DNA from: Streptomyces tagetis | GTDB taxonomy: Bacteria > Actinomycetota > Actinomycetes > Streptomycetales > Streptomycetaceae | Direction: 5' to 3' | Assembly: GCF_018069565.1 (NCBI RefSeq) | Contig: NZ_JAGPNL010000012.1 | Location: forward strand, 52,867 to 116,866 | Length of the DNA stretch: 64,000 nucleotides | In this document: piece by piece, positions 38,465 to 45,680 of the stretch | Layout of the letters: each line of letters begins with the position of its first letter | How positions within the stretch are numbered: position 1 is the first letter of the stretch | Notes under the pieces: generated by a model | The model's database searches: none | What the model was told of the DNA's origin: nothing | The model's input: only the letters and a program-made list of their open reading frames with translations | Program-made: the position numbers and the translations under genes

Positions 38465-40074
38465 ACGAGGCCCTGCCCGACGTCCCAGAAGTCCGCGTGG
38501 TCGGCCTTCCGCAGCTCACGTCGGGCTTCGACCTTGTCGAACGACTCGATCTGCCCATGCACCTCAAGGTGCACGGTCCGCTCGAACCACTGGGCGGCGA
38601 ACAACTCGCCCAGCTCTCGGAACGCATCAACCTCAGAGGCCGCGGCGGCGCGGGTTTCCCCTTCCACAAGAAGCTGCGCTCGGTCGCCGAAGCGGCGATC
38701 AAACGCGGCGTACGGCCCGTCGTCGTGGTCAACGGCAGCGAGGACGAGCCGGCCTGCCGCAAGGACACGGTGCTGATCAACCGTGCGCCGCACCTCATCC
38801 TGGACGGCGCCCTGCTGTGCGCCGAGGCGATGGGCGCCCGCACACTGGTCATCGGCGTCACCCGGGAGTCCACGCAGCGCTCCATGGAGGCCGCCCTCGC
38901 CGAACGCGGGCTGAACAACGGGCGCCGCTCCGCACTGCGCGCCCGCGTACAGCGCAACCCGGTGCGCATGGTCACCGGCGCGGCGGCCTCGCTGATCCGT
39001 TCCATCGACGGCGGCCCGGCGATCCCGCCGGGCCGCAAGGTCAGCGCCTCCAGGAGCGGCGTGGGCGGCGCACCGACCCTGCTGTCGAACGCCGAGACGT
39101 TCGCGCAGCTCGCGATCGCCGCCCGGATCGGCCCGGAGCGCTACGGCAACACGGGCCTGTACGACGAGCCGGGCACCGTCATGCTCACGGTCTCCGGCGC
39201 GGTCGCCCGCCCGATGGTGATCGAGGTGCCGACGGGGGTGCCGCTGCGCTACGTGCTACAGCTCGCGGGCGCCCCGCCGGTGCCGCAGGGTGTGCTGACC
39301 GGCGGCTACCACGGCAAGTGGATCGACTCGGCCACCGTCGACGAGGCGATCATCTCCCGGAACTCGCTCCAGCAGGTGGGGGGCGCGCTCGGCGCGGGCG
39401 CGATCCTGCCGATCAGTCAGGAGACGTGCCCGCTGGGCGAGTCACTGCGGGTGGCGCAGTGGCTGGCGGAGGAGAGCGCGGGCCAGTGCGGTCCGTGCTA
39501 CCTCGGTCTGCCGGCCGCCGCGCGCGGCATGGAGGACATCCTCAACGGGGGCGGTCCGGCCGCCCTGGAGGCGGTCAAGCAGGTCGCCAAGAACGTGAAG
39601 CGGCGGGGCGCCTGTTCGCACCCGGACGGTTCGGCGATGTTCCTGGAGTCGACCGTGAAGGCGTTCACGGACGACCTGGCCGCCCATGTCCTCGGCAACG
39701 GCTGCGGACGCCCCGTGGAGGGCGTACTGCCGCTCTTCGAGGGCGGCAAGGCACCGACGGGCATCCCCGGCGGTGGCGGCCAGGAGGAGGGCCCGAGCCG
39801 GCAGCGCATCTACGTCGACTGGACGCTGTGCCGGGGCCACGGGCTGTGCGCGGATCTCCTGCCGGAGGTCTTCCAGCTCGGCGCGGACGGTTTCCCGACG
39901 GTGGCGCAAGCGGACGTGCCGCGGTTGGCGGAGGCCAAGGCGGTGCGGGCGGTGCGTCGTTGCCCGGCGCTGGCACTGCGCATCGAGGAGGACACGCGGG
40001 GCCAGTCGCCGTCGTCGCGGACGAACCTGCCCGTGCTGTCGCAGGGCCGGGGGCGTCGTGCGCTCGGCCGCTGA
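38461..40074 (+). CDS. NuoF-like flavoprotein fused to a ferredoxin domain
   Basis: 537 residues, GTG start with GGAGG seven bases upstream. The order is: FMN/NADH-type site LRGRGGAGFPFHKK (near 60) and NGSEDEPACRKD; an SLBB domain; an Fe-S region ESAGQCGPC (near 345) with a further Cys in RRGACSH; and a C-terminal ferredoxin (about 450-510). The ferredoxin reads DWTLCRGHGLCADLLPE plus RRCPALALR, the C-x2-H-x2-C...CP type seen in P450-partner 3Fe-4S ferredoxins. The first Cys of the NuoF N3 cluster motif (ESCG) is Ala here. It probably passes electrons between NAD(P)H and the membrane haem protein encoded upstream; direction and final acceptor are unknown. Confidence 0.85.
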   Translation: MNEALPDVPEVRVVGLPQLTSGFDLVERLDLPMHLKVHGPLEPLGGEQLAQLSERINLRGRGGAGFPFHKKLRSVAEAAIKRGVRPVVVVNGSEDEPACRKDTVLINRAPHLILDGALLCAEAMGARTLVIGVTRESTQRSMEAALAERGLNNGRRSALRARVQRNPVRMVTGAAASLIRSIDGGPAIPPGRKVSASRSGVGGAPTLLSNAETFAQLAIAARIGPERYGNTGLYDEPGTVMLTVSGAVARPMVIEVPTGVPLRYVLQLAGAPPVPQGVLTGGYHGKWIDSATVDEAIISRNSLQQVGGALGAGAILPISQETCPLGESLRVAQWLAEESAGQCGPCYLGLPAAARGMEDILNGGGPAALEAVKQVAKNVKRRGACSHPDGSAMFLESTVKAFTDDLAAHVLGNGCGRPVEGVLPLFEGGKAPTGIPGGGGQEEGPSRQRIYVDWTLCRGHGLCADLLPEVFQLGADGFPTVAQADVPRLAEAKAVRAVRRCPALALRIEEDTRGQSPSSRTNLPVLSQGRGRRALGR

Positions 40075-40101
40075 GCGGGCCGCTCGCCCGGTATGACGAA
40101 G

Positions 40102-40133
40102 AATCCCCCCGGATCTGATGATCCGGGGGGATT
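40102..40133. terminator. bidirectional terminator between NuoF-ferredoxin and tRNA-Ala genes
   Basis: AATCCCCCCGGAT and ATCCGGGGGGATT form a 13-bp perfect stem with a six-base loop, placed between the rightward operon end and the leftward tRNA gene end. Confidence 0.85.
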
Positions 40134-40139
40134 TCCCTG

Positions 40140-40212
40140 TGGAGCTAAGGAGAATTGAACTCCTGACCTCCTGCATGCCATGCAGGCGCTCTACCAACTG
40201 AGCTATAGCCCC
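40140..40212 (-). tRNA. tRNA-Ala(GGC), copy 1
   Basis: 73 nt cloverleaf on the - strand: acceptor GGGGCTA/TAGCTCC with one G-T pair, D-loop AGCTCAGTTGGTAGAGC, anticodon stem CCTGC/GCAGG with loop ATGGCAT (anticodon GGC, alanine), T-arm GGAGTTCAATTCTCC. CCA is not encoded. Identical in sequence to the copy at 41019-41091. Confidence 0.97.
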
Positions 40213-40408
40213 AGGCCGGTCACGCGGTGTTCCGCGCTTCCTCACCGCCCGGTTTCCCTGGCGGCGACGCCAACATTACACGGTCGACGGGGTCCAACAC
40301 CAAATCGATTCCGTCGCGCCCGGTGTGACGTCGTCTACGGGCCGACACGCCGGGACGGCGGCCCGGACCGCACCTCCATCACGTGCCCCGGCGGGCCGGG
40401 AAGGTGTC

Positions 40409-40642
40409 TCAGGCGGTGACGAAGGAGTAGAACCGTTTGAGGGTGCAGTGCTCCTCCAGCAGCCGGCCGTAGATCGGCTCCCCCTCCAGCTCCCGGTAGG
40501 TCTCGATGGGGTCGCCTTTTATGATCAGCGCCCGCGCGCATTCCTCGCACCAGTACTGGTAGTCGGGGTTGAGCGGCTCCATGTCGCGCACGATGGGGGT
40601 GCCGCTGCCGCACCAGTCGCACTTTCGCCTGTGTGCACCCAT
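40409..40642 (-). CDS. small zinc-ribbon-like protein
   Basis: 77 residues. It has two Cys pairs, CDWCG near residue 9 and CEECA near 32, as in treble-clef or zinc-ribbon folds, then helices ending TLKRFYSFVTA. ATG at 40642 is three bases after the upstream 57-residue zinc-ribbon gene, so the two form an operon. Lying between two identical tRNA-Ala genes, they have no known function. I infer nucleic-acid or protein binding only from the metal motif. Confidence 0.75.
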   Translation of the reverse strand: MGAHRRKCDWCGSGTPIVRDMEPLNPDYQYWCEECARALIIKGDPIETYRELEGEPIYGRLLEEHCTLKRFYSFVTA

Positions 40643-40645
40643 TGT

Positions 40646-40819
40646 TCAGCTCCAGCTATGGCCGCAGGCGGTGCACACGTACGAGATCCCGCCGTTGTCG
40701 CCGAGGACCTGGGCCACGTGGGCCGAACCACAGGAAGGGCAGTCGAGACGGGTGGCCGTTTTCCGTGTCACCGCTCCGCCGAAGAGGCCACCGGCCTCCC
40801 CGAGGATGCTCCCAGGCAT
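40646..40819 (-). CDS. 57-residue zinc-ribbon microprotein
   Basis: Starts MPGSILGEAGGLFGGAVTRK with a strong GGGAGGGAGAG site before the ATG. It contains CPSC near residue 27 and CTAC near residue 49, spaced like a rubredoxin/zinc-ribbon knuckle pair, and ends GHSWS. The CxxC-20-CxxC layout and the final Cys-Gly-His suggest tetrahedral zinc binding. It lies three bases upstream of the 77-residue zinc-ribbon gene. Confidence 0.75.
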   Translation of the reverse strand: MPGSILGEAGGLFGGAVTRKTATRLDCPSCGSAHVAQVLGDNGGISYVCTACGHSWS

Positions 40820-40974
40820 CGTCTCTCCCTCCCGTCGGGCCGCGCCCCCTTCCGGTCGTTTGATTCTGCCACGACCGGACCGACACGGTCAGCGACGCCT
40901 CAGTACCAGTCCGGACACGGAGCCTCACAGGGGTATACGACTGCCGGGGCTCCCCCGCTCAAGCCGAGGCGACG

Positions 40975-41005
40975 AAAAATCCCGCCCCCCGGAGGGGACG
41001 GGATT
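40975..41005 (-). terminator. terminator after tRNA-Ala copy 2
   Basis: On the - strand AATCCCG...CGGGATT (arms 40999-41005 and 40978-40984) is followed by TTTT and lies 14 bp beyond the tRNA 3' end. A G/C-rich interior extends the stem. Confidence 0.8.
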
Positions 41006-41018
41006 CGTCCGTGTGCTG

Positions 41019-41091
41019 TGGAGCTAAGGAGAATTGAACTCCTGACCTCCTGCATGCCATGCAGGCGCTCTACCAACTGAGCTATAGCCCC
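41019..41091 (-). tRNA. tRNA-Ala(GGC), copy 2
   Basis: Identical over all 73 nt to the gene at 40140-40212: anticodon GGC in the loop ATGGCAT, no encoded CCA, discriminator A. The flanks differ, so it is a separate gene rather than a simple tandem unit. Confidence 0.97.
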
Positions 41092-41214
41092 TGGTGCCAC
41101 ACGACCGGGTCGTATGGTTTCCGTCCGGTCCCGCTCGGCGGGGCGAACAAGAAGAACTTTAGCCTGCGACCTGCCGGAAAGTGAAATCCGGGTCCGGGGC
41201 CGCCCGCGGGCCGT

Positions 41215-41886
41215 TCAGACGTCGTCGCCGAGGACCGGTTCCGGCAGCGTACCGGCGTTGTGCTCCAGCAGGCGCCAGCCGCGCGCGCCCTCGCCCAGCA
41301 CGGACCAGCAGCAGTTGGTGAGCCCGCCGAGGCTCTCCCAGGTGGGCGGTTCCAGGCCGAGGAGGCGGCCGATGGTGGTGCGGATCGTGCCACCGTGGCT
41401 GACGACGACGAGGGTGCCGTCCTCGGGGAGCTTCTCCGCGTGGCGGAGTACGACGGGGGCGGCGCGGTCGGCGACCTCGGTCTCCAGTTCGCCTCCGCCG
41501 CGGCGGACGGGCTCGCCGCGTTTCCAGGCCGCGTACTCCTCGCCGTGGCGGGCGATGATCTCGTCGTGGGTCAGTCCCTGCCAGACGCCCGCGTAGGTCT
41601 CCCGCAGGCCCTCCTCCGGGGTCACGTGCAGTCCGGTGAGGGTGGCCAGCTCGGCGGCGGTGTGGGCGGCGCGGGCGAGGTCGGAGGAGACGATCGCGTC
41701 CGGCCGCAGTCCGGCGAGCAGCTTGGCGGCGCGGCGGGCCTGGGCGACGCCGGTGTCGGTGAGGGGGACGTCGGTGGAGCCCTGGAAGCGGCGTTCCACG
41801 TTCCAGGCGGTCTGGCCGTGCCGCCAGAGGATGACGCGCCGGCCGCGGTCGGCGCGTCCGGCGGTCACCTCGCCGGTGGTGCTCAT
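41215..41886 (-). CDS. histidine phosphatase (phosphoglycerate mutase superfamily)
   Basis: 223 residues. The catalytic motif LWRHGQTAWN near residue 20, SSDLARAAHTA, ETYAGVWQGLT and VVSHGGTIRTTIGRLL identify a histidine acid phosphatase-type enzyme (CobC/GpmB-like). The substrate is not determinable. ATG at 41886 overlaps the rsfS stop (ATGA); an open frame to 42006 is only shadow. Downstream of nadD-lcp-rsfS in the usual actinobacterial cluster. Confidence 0.9.
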   Translation of the reverse strand: MSTTGEVTAGRADRGRRVILWRHGQTAWNVERRFQGSTDVPLTDTGVAQARRAAKLLAGLRPDAIVSSDLARAAHTAAELATLTGLHVTPEEGLRETYAGVWQGLTHDEIIARHGEEYAAWKRGEPVRRGGGELETEVADRAAPVVLRHAEKLPEDGTLVVVSHGGTIRTTIGRLLGLEPPTWESLGGLTNCCWSVLGEGARGWRLLEHNAGTLPEPVLGDDV

Positions 41887-42329
41887 CGAGGTTCCCCGGC
41901 GGTGCCGGCGGCGTCGTCGGCGGTCTGCTGCCGGGCGTGCTCCTCGGCCTTGCCGCGGGTGGCCACGGCGTCGGCGGGCAGGTCCAGCTCGGGGCAGTCC
42001 TTCCACAGCCGCTCCAGGGCGTAGAAGACGCGCTCCTCGCTGTGCTGGACGTGGACGACGATGTCGACGTAGTCGAGGAGGACCCAGCGGGCCTCGCGGT
42101 CGCCTTCGCGGCGGACGGGCTTGGCGCCGAGTTCGCGGGCGAGGCGTTCCTCGATCTCGTCGACGATGGACTTGACCTGGCGGTCGTTGGGCGCGGAGGC
42201 CAGCAGGAAGGCGTCCGTGATCGACAGCACGTCGCTGACGTCGTAGGCGACGATGTCGTGCGCGAGCTTGTCGGCGGCAGCCTGGGCGGCCGTGGTGATG
42301 AGTTCGATGGAGCGGTCGGTCGCGGTCAC
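41883..42329 (-). CDS. rsfS: ribosomal silencing factor RsfS
   Basis: 148-residue protein that binds L14 and blocks subunit joining in starvation. The family core AHDIVAYDVSDVLSITDAFLLAS, KPVRREGDREARWVLLDYVDIVVHVQ and FYALERLWKDCPEL are clear. GTG start. It is coupled by ATGA overlap to the histidine phosphatase and stands downstream of nadD and the LCP-like gene, as in many actinobacteria. Confidence 0.95.
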   Translation of the reverse strand: MTATDRSIELITTAAQAAADKLAHDIVAYDVSDVLSITDAFLLASAPNDRQVKSIVDEIEERLARELGAKPVRREGDREARWVLLDYVDIVVHVQHSEERVFYALERLWKDCPELDLPADAVATRGKAEEHARQQTADDAAGTAGEPR

Positions 42330-42399
42330 TGCGTGGCTTTCGGTCGGTGGTGGGCTGACTTCAAGGGTCTCACGGCCGCTGGTGGCGGCTCGCCCGGTC

Positions 42400-42427
42400 G
42401 GGTCCCCCGGTGCCGCCCGGGGGACCC
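42400..42427 (-). terminator. terminator of the LCP-like gene
   Basis: GGGTCCCCCGG and CCGGGGGACCC arms (11 bp, six-base loop) seven bases beyond the stop at 42434. Confidence 0.75.
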
Positions 42428-42433
42428 TTCCCG

Positions 42434-44272
42434 TCAGGACTGGGGTGTGTAGTCGCGGCCGAGGAGGACGGAGACGCCGGCGTTGGCGGCGACCTTGCCC
42501 TGGATGACGGCGCTGTCGGGCAGGCCGAGGGTCTTGGCGACCTCGACGGCGTTCTCCTTGTCGGCGGCGTCGGCGTAGAGGACCTCTGAGGTGGAGGCGG
42601 TGCCGGCGGCGGTGCCTCCGTCGAGGTAGGTGAAGCCGCCGTTGAGGAGGGTGACGCGGGCCTTGGAGGCGCGGTCCTCGCCGGTGGCGTCGCGGACGGA
42701 GACGCTGACGGCGGCGTCCTTGTCGGGGCTCTTGGCGGTGCCGCCGAGGATGTCCTTGACGATGCCGTCGGCGTCCTCGGCTCCGAGTCGGCCGCCGGCC
42801 TGGACGGGCAGGAGGACGGTCGAGAAGTCGCCGTCCTTGGCGCGGTCGGCGAGTCCGGCGAGGAAGCTGCCGAGGTCGCTCTCGGTGAGCGGCGGGTCGA
42901 GGATCATGCCGAGGGTCTGGACGGTGAGCGTGGCGGCCTTCGGGTCGGAGGAGAGTTTGCGCAGGGTTGCCTGCACGACCTGTCCGAAGCGCTGGAGCTG
43001 GGTGTCGGCGGTCTCGCCGGGGGCGGTGTGGGTGGCGTAGGCGACGGCCATCTTGCCGCTGAGGGTCTGGCCCTCTCCCTTGCGGACGAGGGGGGCCTCG
43101 CCCTTGTCCTCGGCGTCGGGGTCGGGCACGTCCGTGTCGGTGTCGATCTCGATGTTGCCGACGAGGTCGACGAGGATCTGGAGGTAGGGGGTGTCCAGGC
43201 GCCAGGTGCCTTCGATGTCGGTGCCGAGGACGGAGTCGAGGGCGGAACGGGTGGTGTCGGGGCCGGCGTCGTCGACGGATTTGGCGAGCGTGGTGGTGCT
43301 GCCGTCCTCGGCGCTGAGGGCGAGCGCGTTGGGGAGCAGGACGGATGTGCCGCGCTTGGTGGTGGTGTTGTCGACGAGGAGGACGGTGGAGGTCGTGCCC
43401 TTCTTGGTGTCGTGCAGGTGGACGGCGATGACCTCGCGTTTCTGGGCGCCGGTCGCGGTGGTGGCGCCGTTTGCGCCGTCGGAGGAGGACATGCCGGGGA
43501 GTTTTCCGGCGTACCAGAGGTAGCCGACGCCACCGACGGCGAGGAGGGCGAGGACGACGGTCAGCGCGATGAGGCGGGTGCGGGCGCGGCGGCGGGCCTC
43601 TTCGCGGCGTTCGGTGCGGTTCTCGGTGAAGGTGAGCCAGTCGATGACGTCTTCGGAGTCGTCGGTGGGCTCTTCGACGAAGGCGAACTGTTCGGTGCGG
43701 TAGTCGGGCGCGGCCTCGCCGTCGGTGTCGTCGGCGGGTGCCGCGGTTTCCTCGGGCGGGCCGGCCTGCTGGGGGATGTGGGCGGTCTGTTCGGCGACCC
43801 GGGAGCGGGTCGTGCCGCGGCCGGGGGCGGACTCGGCGTGCGTGTCGTACGTCTGCCGGCCGTCCGGCGGGGCGGGGCTGGGCGTGTCGTACGTCTGTGG
43901 TCCGCCCGGCGTGCCGGGGGTGTGCGTGTCGTACGTCTGCCGGCCCGACACGCCGGGGGGCCGCGTGTCGTACGTCTGTTGCCCCCTCGGTGTGCCGGGG
44001 GTGTCGTACGTGCCGTAGCCGGGGTCGTAGCCGGTCGGGTTGCCGTAGGCGTCGTAGGTCTGGGCGGGCTGCTGCCGGTCCGTGCCTGTGCCGTACGGGT
44101 CGTAGGCGTAGCCCTGGGAGTGTCCCTCGTGCTGTGCGTACGGGTCGTACGTCTGCTGCTGGGCGGGGTCGGCCGGGGGCTGGGCCTGGCGGTAGACAGG
44201 CCGGCCGTAGTCGTCGTAGCCGACCAGCTCGTACGGTTCGGGCCCGTACCCCGCGTCGTATCGGTCGTTCAC
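42434..44272 (-). CDS. LytR/CpsA/Psr-like protein with LytR C-terminal domain
   Basis: About 612 residues from GTG 44272 (VNDRYDAGYGPEPYELVGYD), chosen because GAGAGGGG precedes it; GTG 44293 overlapping nadD is the alternative. The N-terminal 200 residues are cytosolic, with repeated QTYDT/QTYDTH units. One membrane helix (TRLIALTVVLALLAVGGVGYLWY) follows. The extracellular part resembles an LCP domain but lacks the usual catalytic Arg and Asp clusters. It ends in a LytR_C domain (ENAVEVAKTLGLPDSAVIQG). It may be a non-catalytic cell-wall partner. Confidence 0.8.
   Translation of the reverse strand: MNDRYDAGYGPEPYELVGYDDYGRPVYRQAQPPADPAQQQTYDPYAQHEGHSQGYAYDPYGTGTDRQQPAQTYDAYGNPTGYDPGYGTYDTPGTPRGQQTYDTRPPGVSGRQTYDTHTPGTPGGPQTYDTPSPAPPDGRQTYDTHAESAPGRGTTRSRVAEQTAHIPQQAGPPEETAAPADDTDGEAAPDYRTEQFAFVEEPTDDSEDVIDWLTFTENRTERREEARRRARTRLIALTVVLALLAVGGVGYLWYAGKLPGMSSSDGANGATTATGAQKREVIAVHLHDTKKGTTSTVLLVDNTTTKRGTSVLLPNALALSAEDGSTTTLAKSVDDAGPDTTRSALDSVLGTDIEGTWRLDTPYLQILVDLVGNIEIDTDTDVPDPDAEDKGEAPLVRKGEGQTLSGKMAVAYATHTAPGETADTQLQRFGQVVQATLRKLSSDPKAATLTVQTLGMILDPPLTESDLGSFLAGLADRAKDGDFSTVLLPVQAGGRLGAEDADGIVKDILGGTAKSPDKDAAVSVSVRDATGEDRASKARVTLLNGGFTYLDGGTAAGTASTSEVLYADAADKENAVEVAKTLGLPDSAVIQGKVAANAGVSVLLGRDYTPQS
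43846..44170. repeat. QTYDT-encoding repeats in LCP-like gene
   Basis: Six near copies of GTCGTACGTCTG (on the + strand) spaced 48-57 bp apart encode QTYD(T) units with Gly/Pro-rich spacers in the cytosolic tail of the LCP-like protein. Confidence 0.7.
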
Positions 44273-44289
44273 CGGGTGCCCCTCTCGGC

Positions 44290-44979
44290 TCACTGGCCGC
44301 GGTACAGCTGACGTTTGTCGATGTAGCGCACGACGCCGTCCGGCACCAGGTACCAGACGGGTTCGTCCTGGGCGACTCTGGCCCGGCAGTCCGTCGAGGA
44401 GATGGCGAGGGCGGGAACCTCGACGAGCGAGACGCCGCCTTCGGGGAGTCCGTCGTCGGTCAGGTGGTGGCCGGGCCGGGTGACGCCGATGAAGTGGGCG
44501 AGGGAGAACAGTTCCTCACTGTCGCGCCAGGTGAGGATCTGGGCGAGGGCGTCGGCGCCGGTGATGAAGAACAGGTCCGTGTCCGGGTTGAGGGCGCTCA
44601 GGTCGCGCAGGGTGTCCACGGTGTAGGTGGGTCCGCCGCGGTCGATGTCGATGCGGCTGACGGAGAACTGCGGGTTCTCGACGGTGGCGACGACGGTCAT
44701 CAGGTACCGGTCCTCTGCCGCGGAGACGGTGCGGTGGCTTTTCTGCCAGGGCTGCCCGGTGGGGACGAAGACCACTTCGTCGAGGTGGAACTGTGAGGCG
44801 ACTTCGCTGGCCGCCACGAGGTGTCCGTGGTGGATCGGGTCGAATGTGCCGCCCATGACGCCGAGTCGGCGTTTGCCCGTCCGTGAGGGGCCGTTGCCGG
44901 GGCCGGCGGGCACCGGACGGTGCGTCGTGCCGCCTCCGGTGTCGTGCGCCGGGCCGGTAGGCATGTCCTGCTCTCCCAT
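44290..44979 (-). CDS. nadD: nicotinate-nucleotide adenylyltransferase
   Basis: NAD-synthesis enzyme joining nicotinate mononucleotide and ATP. It has the nucleotidyltransferase signature GVMGGTFDPIHHGHL and the C-terminal ISSTDCR (family ISSTxxR). 229 residues from ATG 44979, including about 35 low-complexity N-terminal residues; an internal start is possible. The stop overlaps one candidate start (GTG 44293) of the LCP-like gene. Confidence 0.95.
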   Translation of the reverse strand: MGEQDMPTGPAHDTGGGTTHRPVPAGPGNGPSRTGKRRLGVMGGTFDPIHHGHLVAASEVASQFHLDEVVFVPTGQPWQKSHRTVSAAEDRYLMTVVATVENPQFSVSRIDIDRGGPTYTVDTLRDLSALNPDTDLFFITGADALAQILTWRDSEELFSLAHFIGVTRPGHHLTDDGLPEGGVSLVEVPALAISSTDCRARVAQDEPVWYLVPDGVVRYIDKRQLYRGQ

Positions 44980-45075
44980 GCGTGCAGACCCTACCGGCCC
45001 GGTCGCGGAGCCCTGGCTCCCCTCCGGTTCCGCGGCTTCGCGGAGCGGGAGGAACCCCCACGATCCTCCCGGGTT

Positions 45076-45231
45076 CTAGCGGTCGCGGTTGAAGCGTGTG
45101 GTGATCCACAGCAGGAGCAGCAGGGCGGCCAGGGCGCCGCCTCCGACGAGGATCGGTTCGAGGCTTTCGTGGTTGCCTCCGCCCTCGGCAGCGAGGGTGA
45201 CCAACTGGGCAGCAGTGCTCTGGATGCTCAT
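45076..45231 (-). CDS. 51-residue single-helix membrane protein
   Basis: Begins MSIQSTAAQLVTLAAEGGGN. A membrane helix (LVGGGALAALLLLLWI) is followed by a basic end TTRFNRDR, giving a C-terminus-inside orientation. About 100 bp upstream of nadD on the same strand. Function unknown; the presence of start, helix and basic stop-transfer makes it a credible gene. Confidence 0.65.
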   Translation of the reverse strand: MSIQSTAAQLVTLAAEGGGNHESLEPILVGGGALAALLLLLWITTRFNRDR

Positions 45232-45375
45232 CTTCGGCAGGACCTATTCACGTGTGGGCGGGACATGGACGTCCGGCTCATCGTATGCGGGGCCGCCGAG
45301 GGCGATCACGCCGACTCCGCCGTTGGGCACGCGCGCGTGCCGGACGGCGGTCGGGAGGGGAACCGTTCGGCCGGT

Positions 45376-45537
45376 TCAGTCGTCCTTGCGCTTGTATCCC
45401 CGCAGGAGGAACCAGGCGGTCAGGGCGCAGCCCACGATCATCACGAGGAGGATGATCCGGAGCATGTTTCCGGGCCCTTGGGGTTCGGCGGCGGTCACGG
45501 CCTGGGCGAGCCGGACGGTGTGGGGGCTGTACTCCAT
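45376..45537 (-). CDS. 53-residue single-helix membrane protein
   Basis: ATG at 45537 is preceded by GAAGGAG eight bases upstream. The protein MEYSPHTVRLAQAVTAAEPQ... has one helix (MLRIILLVMIVGCALTAWFLL) and the end RGYKRKDD. Similar size and topology to the 51-residue protein about 150 bp downstream, but no obvious sequence similarity. It is divergent from the M48 peptidase gene. Confidence 0.7.
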   Translation of the reverse strand: MEYSPHTVRLAQAVTAAEPQGPGNMLRIILLVMIVGCALTAWFLLRGYKRKDD

Positions 45538-45680
45538 GGCGCGGGCTCCTTCGCTGTACTGCCCGTCAACGGTATCTCCGCCTAGGCTGGGCCTTGCTTC
45601 GGGGATGCGCGCGCGACGCGCGTGGGTTACGCACCGGGCCGTGGTGATGCGCGGGCCCGCTCGAGTACCTGGGGGAAGAC

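Noticed and set aside
40140..41091. Integrated element at the tRNA-Ala genes
   Set aside because: Both tRNAs are complete, no integrase or att repeat beyond the tRNA itself is seen, and the intervening genes have host-like composition.
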